Positions 1 to 15,000 of a stretch of 64,000 nt of DNA are shown piece after piece. The notes under the pieces were generated by a model. The model saw nothing but the letters and a program-made list of their open reading frames with translations, had not been told where the DNA came from and ran no database searches. Source of the stretch: Anaeroplasmataceae bacterium (lineage in GTDB: Bacteria; Bacillota_I; Bacilli_A; Acholeplasmatales; Anaeroplasmataceae); the NCBI GenBank assembly GCA_029057785.1, contig JAIDZC010000038.1, positions 1 through 64,000 of the forward strand, given 5' to 3'. Made by a program: the position numbers and the translations under genes. Position 1 is the first letter of the stretch. The number at the start of each line of letters is the position of its first letter.

Positions 1-1
1 T

Positions 2-3000
2 AAGATTCCTGAAACAGTTGCAACTATAGGAAATTATGCATTCTTACGTAATAGAAAGTTAGATAACCGTTTATATGATTACACTATGGCTATTCCAGCA
101 AGTGTTACAAGAATTGGAAACTGGGCGTTCTATGAAAACTTCTTAATGCGTCATTTTGTTGTAGAAGAAGAGATTGCTGAAGATGGCTCTGTTGTTGAAT
201 CATTAACATATGTCGGCAGAGGTATTCTTGCAGGATGTAGTAGTCTAGAGGATATGGTTATTCCTTATGTTGGTGAATACATTACAAGCTCAGCTGCAAA
301 TGATTCTACATTAGAATGGTACTTTGTAGATTTAGAAACTACTACATGGTCTTATCTTGATACAAACAATCGTACAACATGGTTATATAGTGTATCTTAT
401 GGTTACTGGCATGTAGTGGCTCCTTATTCCTTAAGAGAAGTTACATTAACTAGAGCAACTGCGCTTATGCCAAATGCCTTTAGAGCATTTACTTCCTTAG
501 AGGAGGTACACCTACCAGGTACAACTGAAGAGTTCCCAGTAAAAACTCTTACAACAATTAATAATTATGCATTTTATGATTGTTGTTCATTACAAAATAT
601 TATACTTCCTGATAGTGTAACCTATATTGGTCTTCAAGCCTTCTGGAATTGTGTAACCTTTACAGATATTACAGTTCCAACAAGCGTTGAGACTATGGGT
701 CAACATATCTTTGGATATTGTTCAAATTTAACGAACTTAACCCTTCCATTTATTGGAAATACTGATGCTTCTACTGGTGTCAATGCTACATTTGCATATA
801 TGTTCTATAATAATGCACGTGTTGCGGGTACACATACTTATACAACAGTAGAATTTGCAGATGATGCTAATGGTGGATTTACTCGTACTAAGGTAACAAA
901 ATCTGTTCCTTATGGCTCTTTGACAAGTGTTACTCAATATGCATCTATAGGTGTTAGTGATAAGAAGGTAAGCTTAAATAAGTATACAATTCATACTTAT
1001 ACTACACCAGAAGATATCTTAGAAGAAACTTATGAGACAACTTTAAATTTCACTAATGGTATTACAAGCTGCGTTCCTGCAACTTTGAAATCTCTTACTA
1101 TAACAAATGCATCTAAGATTGGTGTAGGTGCATTAATGAATGTCCCTATGATTGAAACTCTAGATCTTAAGGACAATAGTGATGATCCAGAAGGAGCATT
1201 ACGTAGATTAACTACAATTGATAATGGTGCATTCTATCATATGGGTACAGTTAAGGATTTATTTGTTCCTTCAACTGTGACTACTTTAGGACATTTCTTG
1301 ACTAAGGATTCTTCCTTTGAAAACTTAGTTCTTCCAGCATCCCTTCGTAATGTTGCTGACCATGCATTTGAGAATTCTGATGCATTAAAGAATGTTACTC
1401 TTAAGGGTGAATACCTTTCAGCAGATGACTTTACAGTTATGGGTGCATTTATGTTCCGTGATTGTGATCTACTTGAAAAGGTTACTCAAGAAGGACCAAT
1501 GGAGATTATTCGTACTTATGCATTCTATGATTGTCCTAATTTGAAGTGGTTCAATGGTACTGAAGAAGAAATTGAGAATGACATTTATATTATTCGTATT
1601 GTTGGTGCTGAAACCCTAGAGGATGGTACGAGAGTTCCAGGAACTCAAGTTATTGAACCATATGCATTCAGCTTTAATCCAAATTCTACAGTAACTCCTC
1701 AAATTCAAAGAATTGAAATCAACAAGAGTGTAGTTGCTGAAATTGGTAAATTTGCATTTGCATATCAAACAAATGTAAGTGGTCCTGATGGATTGAAATT
1801 AAATACAAATGTATTAGGTGCATTTGCATTTAAGGGTTGTACAGGCTTGACAAATGTAACTTTCCCTAAGGCAATTCACGTTATAAATGCTGGTGCATTC
1901 TACAACTGTATTAATTTGGAAATTGTAAATTTTGCAGATGATACTGAGGCTTGTAGGCTAATTGATGACTATGCATTCTACAACTGTTCTAAGCTAAGAG
2001 TATTAATCATGCCTGATACAATTGAAGAATTAGGTCAAAATGTATTTGCTAAGTGTTATGAATTATTCTATGTAAAATTCTCTAATAATATTTATAATAT
2101 TAATGACTATGCATTCTATCAGTGTGTTAAGTTAGCTGTAGTTGTTCTACCTTCTGAGTTAAGAGCAATTGGTGCTTATGCGTTTGCAGAATGTATTCAT
2201 TTGGGATATTTAGATGAAGAACAAAAGGATTACTTAAATATTAATCATATTTCTTATGATGAAGAAAAGGTTAAGAAATTTGTTATCCCTGCTAAGGTTG
2301 GAGATCCATTCCCAGAGGATTATCGTCTAGAAGAAAATACAATAGGTATTCGTCCATATGCATTTGCATATTGTACAAACTTAACTTATGTTGATGTACA
2401 ATGTAAGATTTTAGGAGACTATATTTTCGATCATTGTATTAGTCTTGAAACTGCAAATCTTGCTGATGGTTTAACTACAATCAATGTTGCAGCATTTAAC
2501 CATTGTGAATCTTTAGTCAATATTAATAACAATAATGTTGGTGGAGATCCAGTATTAACTATCCCTACAACTGTATTAAATATTGAAGACTTCGCATTTA
2601 ACTATTGTTTAAGTGCAATCGAAGTTATCGTTCCTGAAAATGTTGAACAAATTGGTAAATATGTATTTGCTTATAATAAGCATTTAGAGACAGCTACTGT
2701 AAAATGTGATATTTTAGGAGCTTATATGTTTGCTTATGATGGTGAGTTTAGAGACATTGCAATTAGTAATGAAATCCGTATTATACCAGAAGGTTGCTTC
2801 TATAAATGTAGCAGCTTAAGCAGCATGGTCAACATCGGTAATACAGATATAAGTGATGGTAATACCATAATTCTACCTACAAGTGTACGTGTTATTGAGA
2901 AGGAAGCATTCCGTTATTGTACATCTATCAAGAATTTGATAACACCTAATACTTTAGGCGCAACAGAAGTAGGATTTGAATATGATGGTCCATATCTTGC

Positions 3001-6000
3001 AGATTACATTTTCGCAAACTGTGAAAACTTGCTTGAAGCAGATATTCAAGGTGCTTATCTAGGAAATTATATGTTTGCAAATTGTTATAGCTTAGAGCGT
3101 GTAACGATTGGTGGTATTGCTGATGATCCTGATCAAGTGATTACAAAGATTCCTGCAGGTGCATTCTATCGTTGTTCTAGCTTGACAACTGTAAATACTG
3201 AGGATGAATTAAATGTAAATCCTAGTGTTCAGACAATTGAAGAATATGCTTTTGCACAATGTTCTTCAATTACAGAATTGTATTTACCAATATCTTTACA
3301 ATACATTGAAAGCTCAGCATTCAGTGGCTGTAAATCTCTAATTTCTGTTCATATTCCTTTTGTTGGTGCAGAACGTGGAGACATTACTGAATATGCTGAA
3401 GAACAAGGCTTATTTGGATGGATCTTTGGTGAAACAGATTATTATATCTTAGAAAATTATACAGCAACAACCTATAAGGCTTCTTATGGTCAAATGACAC
3501 AAGAAGAAAAAGATGATACAATTGAAGAACAAATCATATCTGCAATGAAGGCATACTTTGCTGGTATTGCAGGATTTGATGCAACAGTTGAACCTACTGT
3601 AACCACTAAGAATTCTGTAACAACTTATGTACTTACTTTCGGTGATTATACAGTAACTGCTGTAGCTACTTCTGTTAAAAAGAATACAACTACAACAATC
3701 ACTGTAGAAATTAGTGGAGTTCAAGAGGTTGAAGAACAAGAAGAACGTTTCACACCTTCTGGTGCTACTACAAAACTTGTTTATGTTGTCAATTCATTTG
3801 ATGTAACTACAACTCCTGATGTTGAAGGTGGTTCTATAATTGTAACTACATATTATAAGGTTGATATTTATGAATCAGTTTGTGCAGATTCTGATTTGAC
3901 ATATTCTATGAAGGATATCGAAGATTATATTAAGGAAAAATCATTCGATATGATGTATGATTATTTACCTGATATTAGTGCTTCTGAGATTAGTATCCTT
4001 CCTGAAGTGTTTGATGAAGAAGGAAAATTAGTCGTTCGTTATGGTATATCCACACGTAACCTTGTTGCAGAAGCAGCTATAGTAGATTACTATGAGCTAT
4101 TTGCTGAAATCACTCGTGTATTTGATGAGGCAACAAAGAAGGTTAATGTTAAGATTGTTATTAATTCTAAGCATCATTATCAAAGAATTGATGAAGGTGA
4201 TTTAGAAGAAACTATAACAGACTATTATCCAGTTGGCGTATTAACAGAATATCAATTATCTTATATTCCTGATACTGCCTATACTGCATCAGAAATCTAC
4301 TATGCAGAGGGTAATACTATTTCATACGTTTTCCCTAATTCATTAGTAAATGTAACAATTTATGATGAAAGCATTATTGATTTTGGTGCATTCATGAACA
4401 TGTCTTATTTAACTCATGTTTCTATTAATCCTGAAATTCTACAAATTCGTGATTATGCATTCTATATGAATTATAATCTAAAAGAATTCAATGGAGATTA
4501 TGTATTTACAGGTGCATCACCATTTGCAGAGCTTCCAGCTTCCTTAGTTGCAGCTATGCCAGAAGAATTGTTATACATCGGTGACTATGCATTCTACATT
4601 GAACCATCAAAGCATAAGAGTTATTTCTTAGAACTTGCATTAAATGACAAAGTAGAATATTTAGGTTCTTATGCATTCTATGGTTGGAATTCCATAACTA
4701 CACTTGATGTTCCTGCATCAGTGAATGAAATTGGAACTCATACATTTGCATATAATACTGACTTAGTGACAGTAAGAAATCATAGTAATGTCTTTGGTGC
4801 ATATATGTTCTCTCATGATGAGGCTCTAACAACATTCAACTCATCAGTAGATGATATTATTGTTATAGGATCTCAATACCTTGAGGAAAATATGCCAAAG
4901 CATATCTTTGAGTTCTGTGATAGTATTACAGCTTTAGATATTCAAAATGGGTATATTGCAGACTATATGTTCTATCAATGTAGAAATATACCTGAAGTTT
5001 ATATTCGTCCAAGTGTAACTAAGATTGGTACTGGTGCATTTGCAAAGAATGTTTCCTTGACAGATGTATACTATACAGCCGCATTTGATTATAATACATA
5101 TCTTAATCCTAAGACTGATGCAGATGGTAAGCTTGTAAGCATTCTTGATGCTGAGGCTCTTAAGAATGCAAATATATTAACTTATTATTCTGTAGATGAT
5201 ACAACATTTATCCTTGAAGGCTATAAGACATATACTTATGGTGGTATGGCCCAAAATACAGATAAATCAAATGTTGAATCTATTGGTGCATTTGCATTCC
5301 AAGAAACCTTAATTTCTGCTTTCGATGTTCCACAAACTACTACATATATTGGTGAAGGTGCAATTAAGGGTTGTAGAAACATTACATTCATCTATATGCC
5401 ATTCATTGGTAGTAGTATTGGTAACCAAAATGTACTTGATGCTACATTTGGTTGGATCTTTGGACGCTTGTTCTTAGATGGAGAAACCCTATCTCATCCA
5501 AAGGCTACTCTTGTATCTGAAGGTATTGATAATGGATATGATGATAAAGAAACTTATGATCTATTAACAGATACCTCTCTATTCTATCCAATTACACAAT
5601 CCTATACGAACGTTCATACAGCAACCTTCTTCCTACCAGTTGGATTAAAGACAGTTATTATAACAAAAGAAACAATTGTTGGACGTGGTGCATTCTATAA
5701 CTGTACAGAATTAGACCATATTTGGTTACCACAGGATTCCTTAAGACAAATTCAACATGAGGCATTCTATAACTGTACAAATTTAAGAGAAATGCTAATT
5801 CCTAACCAGATCAGTTCAATTTTGGAAAATACTTTTGCTAAGTGTGCTTCATTAGAATTTATTCAAGTACCATATGTTGGTAAATCTGCTAGTGCTAATG
5901 GTATTGATAGCGTATTTGGTGTATTATTTGGTACAGAAGAATACGATGGAAGTTATCCAGCATTACAGTTATATCAAAAAGAGGATAAGCAAGAGCAATC

Positions 6001-9000
6001 TACTGAGTATGAATATGGAGTAATTCGTTACTATATTCCAGAAACATTAAAGATGGTTGTCATTCCTAATACAAGAATGAATACAATTCCATTTGGTGCT
6101 TTTAGTAATTGTAGTCAAATTGAAAGAATTGAAATTAGTGGTAATGTACGTTATATTGGTGCATATGCATTCTTCAACTGTACAAATTTATATGATTACA
6201 AGAAGGATGAAGATGAAAACCATCCAATTGGTTTCCCTGAAACAATCCTTGAAATCGGTGAATTTGCATTCAGTGGCTGTGTAAGTATGCCAGATATGAT
6301 TTTATCTCCAGTTCTTCAAAAGATTGGTAGATATGCATTCCAAGATATGACAATTACTGAATTATATGTTCCTAATACTACAATAGAGATTGGTGAAAAT
6401 ATCTTAAAGGGTTGTTATAACCTTGAAACTCTTTCTGTTCCATTTATAGCAGATCGTTTAGTTGAACCAACTGTTGAGACAGAAGTTTTAGGTCATTTCT
6501 TCGGTACAAGTAAAGAATATCTAGAAAATCTATATCAATATCTTCAATTCCATCAATATCTATACTTTGATGTATATGGAGAAAAATTAAATGAAAAGCA
6601 GATTGCAACATTATTCGGTATCCCTACTGATGTTACTGACATTATTTTCAATAACTATATGACAGCGGATATTAAATATAGACAATATGTCCAAATCCTA
6701 TTGACTGGAATTTATGAAGAGGAATTCTTCAATGAATATTATTATTTCGCAGAAGAATTAGGTGTAGAGTATGCTTTACCTAAATCATTAAAGAACTTAT
6801 ACATTACCAACGCTCCACACATTGCTGATGAAGCATGTGCTAATGCTAAGGAACTTGTAAATGTAGATTTATCTTACTCTAATGAATTAGTTTACATTGG
6901 TAATGGCGCATTCATCAATAATACAGCGCTTGTAAATGTATACTTACCTGCTGATGTTACAATGGATGAAGATGGAGAAAGATATGCATTAAATAAGGAA
7001 GAAAATCCTTCCACTGTTCTTGATTGGATTGGTGATGATGCATTTAGAAATTGTACAAATCTTTCTCATATTCAATTAGATACATGTAGCGAATTAGAAA
7101 GCATTGGTTCTTATGCATTTGCTGGTTCTGATGAGGTTAGAAGTACATTATCATATGTAACAATTCCAGTATCTGTAACTGAGGTCGGAGAATATGCATT
7201 CGCATATAATGGCCTAAAGGATATTGAAATCTTAAATAACTATATTGGTGACCATATGTTCTATGAAAATGATCAATTAGTAGAATTAGTGGTTCCAACC
7301 CTACAAATCCCTGGACGTGTATCCTTTATTGGTGACTATGCGTTTGCAGAATGTGATCTATTAGAGGATTTAACGTTAACTGAGGGTCTAGATCGTTTAG
7401 GAAATTACATGTTCTATAATGATGACTCTTTAAGAGTGGTTGTTGTTCCACAATCAATTAATAAGGATAGTGGTTCTTGTGCAGATTATGTATTTGCAGA
7501 ATGTAGCGGTCTAGAAAAGGCAACAATCTTAAATAATAAGATTGGTAATTATATGTTTGCTCATGCGGCAGAACCTGGTGAAGAATTAACTGAAGAAGAC
7601 TCTCACTTAAGAGTGGTAATTTGGGATGTTGATTCAATTGAACAACTAGGTACTGGTGCATTTATGAACTGTACATTATTAGATTATCTTGCATCTGTTG
7701 GCGATGATGCTGGAGAGCTTGATGAATCTAAGAGAGGAATTCTTAAAGCTCCAACAAGCAGTATGGTTGATGCTATCGGAGATAAGACATTCTATAATTG
7801 TAAGGCATTTACATCTATTGTTATTCCAGGAAATATTGCAACAATTGGTATTTCTGCATTTGAAGGCTGTCGTGGTGTATTAACGATTACCTTCGATGAA
7901 AATGGACAATTAACTGATATTAAACAAAATGCATTTAAGGATAACTGGTTAGTTAAGGAAATTGTAATTCCTGAAACTGTTAAGCATATTGGCTATGGTG
8001 CATTAAATGGAGAAAGTATGCTAGAAAGCTTAACTTTACCATTCATTGGTGCTCAAGAAAGCCTTAATGTGACAACAGAAGGGTTATTCGGTTATATCTT
8101 CGCTGGACCAGAATATTACAATAGCTATGAAATTAGACAGCACTTTATTAATAATGAGGGTGACTTGGATGATTCTGTTGTTGTGACATATATTCCAAAA
8201 GGTCTAAAGAAAGTTATCATTGCCGATGATGAGGTTATTTCTTATGGTGCATTCAATGGTTGCTCTTCTTTAGAGGAGGTTCTATTACCAGATAATGTTA
8301 AACATATTTATAAGAATGCATTCCTAGATTGTTCTGGATTAACTCACATTGAGATTCCAGCTTCAGTTGAGACAATTGGCGATTCTGCATTTGAAAATTG
8401 TTATGATCTACAAAAGATTACCTTCTTAACTGAGTCTGATGGTAAGACTGCATTAAGAACTATGGGAAATCGTCTATTTACAAATTGTCGTTCACTTACA
8501 GAACTTACTATTCCAAATACACTTCAAACCTTTGGTTCTTATGAGGATGAAAACCATGTTGGTGGAGAAATGTTCAGTGGATGTATTAATCTACAATCTT
8601 TAACTCTACCATTCATTGGAAGTAAGGCTGGAAACTCAGGTACTGAAGATTCCCTATTCGGATGGATGTTTGGTACTACTCCAATTCCATTCTATAAGGA
8701 TGTTAAAAATGAGTGGGTATATAATACATTAAATACTCCATATACTTCTCATGAAGAGGCAATTGCAGCTGCAATAGAAGCAGGTAAAACTTCAGAAGAT
8801 GTATTTGAATATAAGGGTAACTATTATGTTCAAGGATATCAAACTCGTTCTTTAGCTGACTTCATGCTTACAACTGCTGGTATTTATAAGGATACAGAAT
8901 CTAATACAATCTATGCTTATCGCAAAGATTATGGCTATGATACTGTTGCAGAATTGAGAGCTAGATGGGGAAATCGTTTATATCTTCAAATTGATGGCAA

Positions 9001-12000
9001 GTATTATGCACGTTATGTTGTAACTCTTGAGACTTCAACAACAGCATTTGATTCTTTAACAGAATTACAAGAAGCATATGGTGAGGATGCATTATATGTT
9101 CTTGAGGCAGGTAAATATTATGTACAATATCCAACCTCATTGAACTTCTTATCTGATCATTGTTACATTATGAATCATTATAAGATGGATAACTATCTAC
9201 AGGTTACTGGTAATAATGCAGATTACATCAATTTCTATGTTGCATCTCAAAGATATAGTGATGAAACTATTGAAAAGAATTATATCCTTCCAACATCTTT
9301 AACATATGTTAATTTCACAATGGAAACAGTTGTTGGTTATGGAGCTTTAATGCGTTGTGACTCTCTTACAACTGTAAACTTCTATGAAACTCTTACTAAG
9401 GCGTATGTTGATGATTCAGGCAATGTCTTTGAAATCGTTGTAGATGCAGATGGTAATGAAATTACAGCTTCTAACCCAATGAGTAAGACAAATCTATTAG
9501 AAATTCATGATTATGGTTTCTATGAAAATAGAGAACGTATTATTCGTTATTTAGAAGAGGATGTTCAAAAGACCAAGACACTTAGTGGTCTAATGTATAT
9601 CAATTCTATTGATGTATTATATGAAGGTAATATGGAAACTATCAATGTATGTATTCCAGAAAATGTTTACTACATTGGTAATCATGCGTTTGATCAGTGT
9701 GATTCTATTATATCCTTGTATATTCCAGTTGCTGTAACTGATATTGAAGCATATTCCTTTGCAAATGAGGATGGTCTAAGACGTATTGTATTAGCTAATG
9801 ATATATTAGGTGAATATCAATTCTTCAACTGTGATGGATTAGAGGAACTTATTGTTCCAGCAAATATCACTGAGATTAGAACTCATGCATTCTACGATTG
9901 TGATGCATTAATTGACATTACAATTCGTACAGCATATTTAGGTCAATATATGTTTGCACATTGTGATGCATTAGAGACAATTGTTATTCCTGAATGTGTA
10001 ACAATAAGTGAGTTCGAAGGTGCTCCTGTTGGTGAATATGCATTTGCATACTCACATATGTTACATGATATTACGATTGAAAATGCATTCATCACAAACT
10101 ATATGTTCTATGACTGTACTAACCTTAAGTATATGGATGTAACTAATAATAGTTCTAATGAATTAACAACTATTGGTTATGCAGCATTTGGTTCTTGTGA
10201 TACTTTAGAAACTTTAATCGTTCCATTCGTTGGTGCACATATTTATACAGGTGATTCTAAGGAATCTCTATTTGGATGGATATTCGGTGAGGATCCTAAG
10301 AATAATCATGGTATGATTAAGGATAGCTATCATGTAGATACTCTAAATCCATATGATGAATCACAGGATAGTGAAGAAAACGAAAAGAGTATTCTTGTAC
10401 GTCAAGGCTTTAAGGTTGCAACACCATCAGAAGATGAGGATACATTTGAATTTGAATCTGTTTACTATGATTTCTACATCCCAATGTCTTTAAGAAATGT
10501 TAAGATCATTAACAATAAGAAGATTAAGGAAACTATTGTAGGAACAGGTGCAATGATGAACTTAAAGCAAATTGAAAATGCTTGGTTCGAACAAATTGTT
10601 GAGGTTAAGGATTATGGATTCTACGGATGTCTTAACTTTGTAAATGCAAACCATGGTACTCTAACACATAATGGATTCGATGAAACATCTGTATTAGAAA
10701 ATGCCTTTGATTTTGAAACAGCTATCAATAAGATTGGTCATTATGGATTTGCAAGATGTATTTCTTTAGAAAACTTAATTATTCCAAAGAATGTTCGTTC
10801 TATCGGTACATATGCATTTGCATATTGTAAGGAATTAGAAAACATCGTATTTAAGGATGCTGCAAACATTCGTGATGGAATTGAAATCTCTGATTATATG
10901 TTCTACTTTGACTATTCTTTAGTTAATGTAGATTGTACAGAATATGTATCAAGTATTGGATATGCAGCATTTGGTAGATGTTTAGAATTAACTGAATTAT
11001 CTATACCATTTGTTGGTGCACATCGCTTTGTATCAAATTCTAAAGAATCTTTATATGGTTATATCTTCGGTGAAGAGTTATTAACTCTTGATAAGGATGA
11101 AGAGGGCAACTATATAGCTCTTAAAGAATTTGATGAGGCATATGCTGATTATCTAATTGATTATGCTGAACAGATTTCTGAATTAACAGAAGATGAGAAG
11201 AGAGTATATGGTATTACTGACATTGTTCAATCTTATGACAATGGAATTCATAACTATACATTCTATATTCCATCTAAGTTGGCTACAGTAAACATTTTAG
11301 TTGATACTACTATAGGTGTAGGTGCATTTATGAATACATCTATGTTAAGAAATGTTAATTATCAAACTGTAGAAAGAATCTTAGATTATGCATTTATGAA
11401 TAGTGGAATTAAGAATATTAATTATACACCTGATGTAAAATTAAGCTTTACAGAGGATGCAATTGATTCTGCAATCAAACTAGGAGATTCTGTATACTAT
11501 GTTGGTAACTATGCATTCTATAACTGTGATAATATCATTAATGTAATTATTCCTGAATCTATTGATAGATACAATCCTGAGAATTTAGGAACCCATGTAT
11601 TTGCCAATAGTTCAAGTGTTGAAAATGTTGATTTCTTGAATAATTTAATTGGAGCATATATGTTTGCTCAAGATGAATTTGAAACAGAAACATCAGCTCT
11701 TACTAATTTAACTATTAACGCAAGTGTTTCTCAAAGCACAAGTGTTCAATCTATTCGTCCATATGCATTTATGAATAATGATAATTTAAAGAATATTACA
11801 TTCTTAAATAACATCATTGGTGAGTATATGTTCTATGATTGTGATGGATTAGAAACTGTAGACACTACAAATGGCAATACAAATGCGATGAAGGAAATCA
11901 ATTATGCTGCATTTGGCTCATGTGATACTTTAGATACAATTTATATTCCATTTGTTGGTAAACATAAATATGAGGGTGATTCTAAGGAATCCTTATTCGG

Positions 12001-15000
12001 ATGGATATTCGGAGAAGAATCAGATTCAATTGATGCTTTAGCAGAAGCTGTCTATAATACTCTATACGAAAAAGAAATTGAGGAAGTATTAATTCCACAA
12101 TTAAGAGAGGAATTTAGCGGAGTAATTACAGATATTACTCAATTAAGAGCTGTTGCAATCAGTCGTTTAGATAGAGATACTGCAAGATTGGCAGAATTAA
12201 GAGAACAGAGTAAGAAAGAAGTTGTGTTTGATGATGACTCATTAACTAGAGCACATCAATCCTACGATGGAACTCATTACTATGATTTCTATATTCCAAC
12301 ATCTTTAAAGCACGTTATCTTAACCGGTGATACAACAATTGGATTTGGTGCTTTCATGGATTGTACTACATTAGAAAGTGTATTACTTCCAGAAACTCTA
12401 GAGGTAATTATGCCTTATGCATTTGATGGATGTACTTCATTACTTAGAATTGTTGTTCCTGGTAATGTATATGAAATCGGTCAATATGCATTCAATAATA
12501 ATATTAGTATGCTAACTGCTGAGATTGAAGCGGCAAAGGCAGGTCAACAAAAACTATTACAAATTATCAACCGTGGCACATTTAGAAACTGCTACAAGCT
12601 TGATGATTTCTTAATCCCAGTTACTATTAAGACTGTAGGACGTTATGCATTTGAAAATTGTATCTCTTTAAGTTCAATTGAATTCCCAGAGAGTGTAACA
12701 ACAATTGATGATGATGCATTCTATGGTTGTCGTAGCTTAACTGAGGTAGTAGTTCCAAATACAGTAACTAAGATTGGTTATGCAGCATTTGGTCAATGTA
12801 CTGGCTTGACAGCCCTATCATTACCATTTGTCGGTTCATATCAATATCAAGTTGGACATGATGGATTTGAAAACCTTTATGGATACATCTTTGGCGATGG
12901 ATCTAATAGAGAAACAAATTCTGATGGTTCAATAGCAACAGAAATTAAGAACTTTACTCCAGCTGGTAAGAGTGTCGCATACTCTTATGAAAATGGTTTA
13001 GATGAAACTTTAGGTACTCCAGTTATGATGACTGAAGCAGATCTTAAGGCTTATATCAAAGCGAATACAAATGCCGAACTTGATGGTTTGACTGATGTAT
13101 ATAGCGATACAAATCTATTCCGTATTCCAACAGCTTTAGTTAAGGTGACTGTAACATTAGATACAGTTATTGCGGATTACGCATTTGAAAATGTATCTAT
13201 GCTAAAAACATTTGATTCAGAGACTGTAACAAGTATTCACAATTATGCATTCCATAACTGTACTTCCTTAGTATCTATGAATGCAAATGGTGATAAGGTT
13301 ATCAATATTCATGATGGCTTAACTGAAATTAAGGATCATGCATTTGATGGATGTAGTTCAATCGTATCTTTGGTAATTCCACAATCTGTTGGTAAAGAAA
13401 CAGAGATTGGTTCATATATCTTTGCATATTGTACTGGCTTAAAGGAAATTGACTTCCAAAATGGTATTATAGGAGAGTATATGTTTAGCCATTGTACTGG
13501 CTTAGAACATTTAACTATTCCAAATACAATTGAAACTGTAGAAGACTATGCGTTTGAATATTGTACTGGTTTAGGTACAAAGGATTATAGCGATGAAGAC
13601 TTCTTAGAGGATAAGCTAATTTGGGAAAATGGCGAAGATGGAAGAGCAACTGATTCTGTATATAAGAAGTGTTCTATTAAGCTAGAAAATAAGGTAATTG
13701 GTACTGGTATGTTCAGACATTGCTATGGCATTAAGGTTATGAACATTCCTGATAATATTGAAGAAGTTGGTTATGGTGCATTCGATGCATGTATGAATAT
13801 GCTATCTATGCGTATTCCATTTGCAGGTAAGCAAAGATTAACAGTTACAACAACTCTTAACTCAGATGGTGAAACTTACACTGCTGTTCAAAATTCAATG
13901 GGTAAAGAATACTTATTCGGTTGGATTTTTGGTGAAACTCTTGAAAATCTTGATACATTAGAGTTTAACCAAACAGATACAGAGTACATTGTTAAGCAAT
14001 GCTACTATATGACTACTAAGACAGGAAACTTAACAGCTGATGAAATTCCATTCACTTCAGAATGTAAGAGGGATCAGGGTGTTGATGAAAATGGATTCTT
14101 CACTTTCCGTATTCCAAATTGCTTAAAGCAAATCTATATTTCTGATAACTGTGATGTTATTGGCCATGGTGCATTCATGTTCAATAAGAATGTTGAAACA
14201 TTCCATGTTCCAAAGGGCAATGTATATATTGGTATGTATGCATTCTATATGAGTGGTATCAATAGCGTTGATTTACCTGAGTCTAATATCAGTATTGGTG
14301 ATGGTGCATTCCAAGGAACTGATTTAGTTGAGATCATTATCAAGAATGGTATCATCTCTCCATATCAGTTTGCAGATAGTACTAAGCTAAGAAAGGTAAC
14401 TATTCTTTCTAAGATTATCAATATTGGTGAGGGTGCATTTGCTGGATGTATTTCTATGGAAGAATTAGTATTGCCATTTGTTGGTAAAAACTATAATGAT
14501 AGATCAGGATTATCTGCAACAGATAAGCATCTAGGATATCTATTCGGTTCTATCACTGAAGCCGATGGCTCTCCAGTAGAGGGAACTTATAAGGTTGAAC
14601 AGCATTATAGTACAACTCAAACAAGAGCATACTATGTTCCAAAGACCTTGAAGAAGGTTGAAATTACAAATGATACTCAGATTAGTATGGGTGCATTTGA
14701 AGGATGTGAATCTATCGAATGTGTCATCTTACCTGAGTATAGAGAATTGAATGGTCAAAAGCTACCATTTACAACAATTGGTGCTTATGCATTTGCAAAT
14801 TGTCTAAACCTTAAGGGTGCACATTATCGTAACCATGATAATGCAAATGGTGTAGCTGGTACTGTTGTAAATCATTATGATTACTATGCTAGATATAATA
14901 ATTTAATTGAATTAGCTGCTGCTTATCGAGTATTTACTTATGTAGATGTAGTAGATAATAAGTACCATGTAAGAGGTCCTGAAATTATATTAAATCCAGG

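Noticed and set aside
3449-3739. Small antisense or alternate-frame ORFs (for example 3449-3739, 22735-22959, 29336-29620 and 34179-34424 on the minus strand)
   Set aside because: All lie inside the giant genes, have biased shadow-like composition, and show no ribosome binding site or recognisable family.
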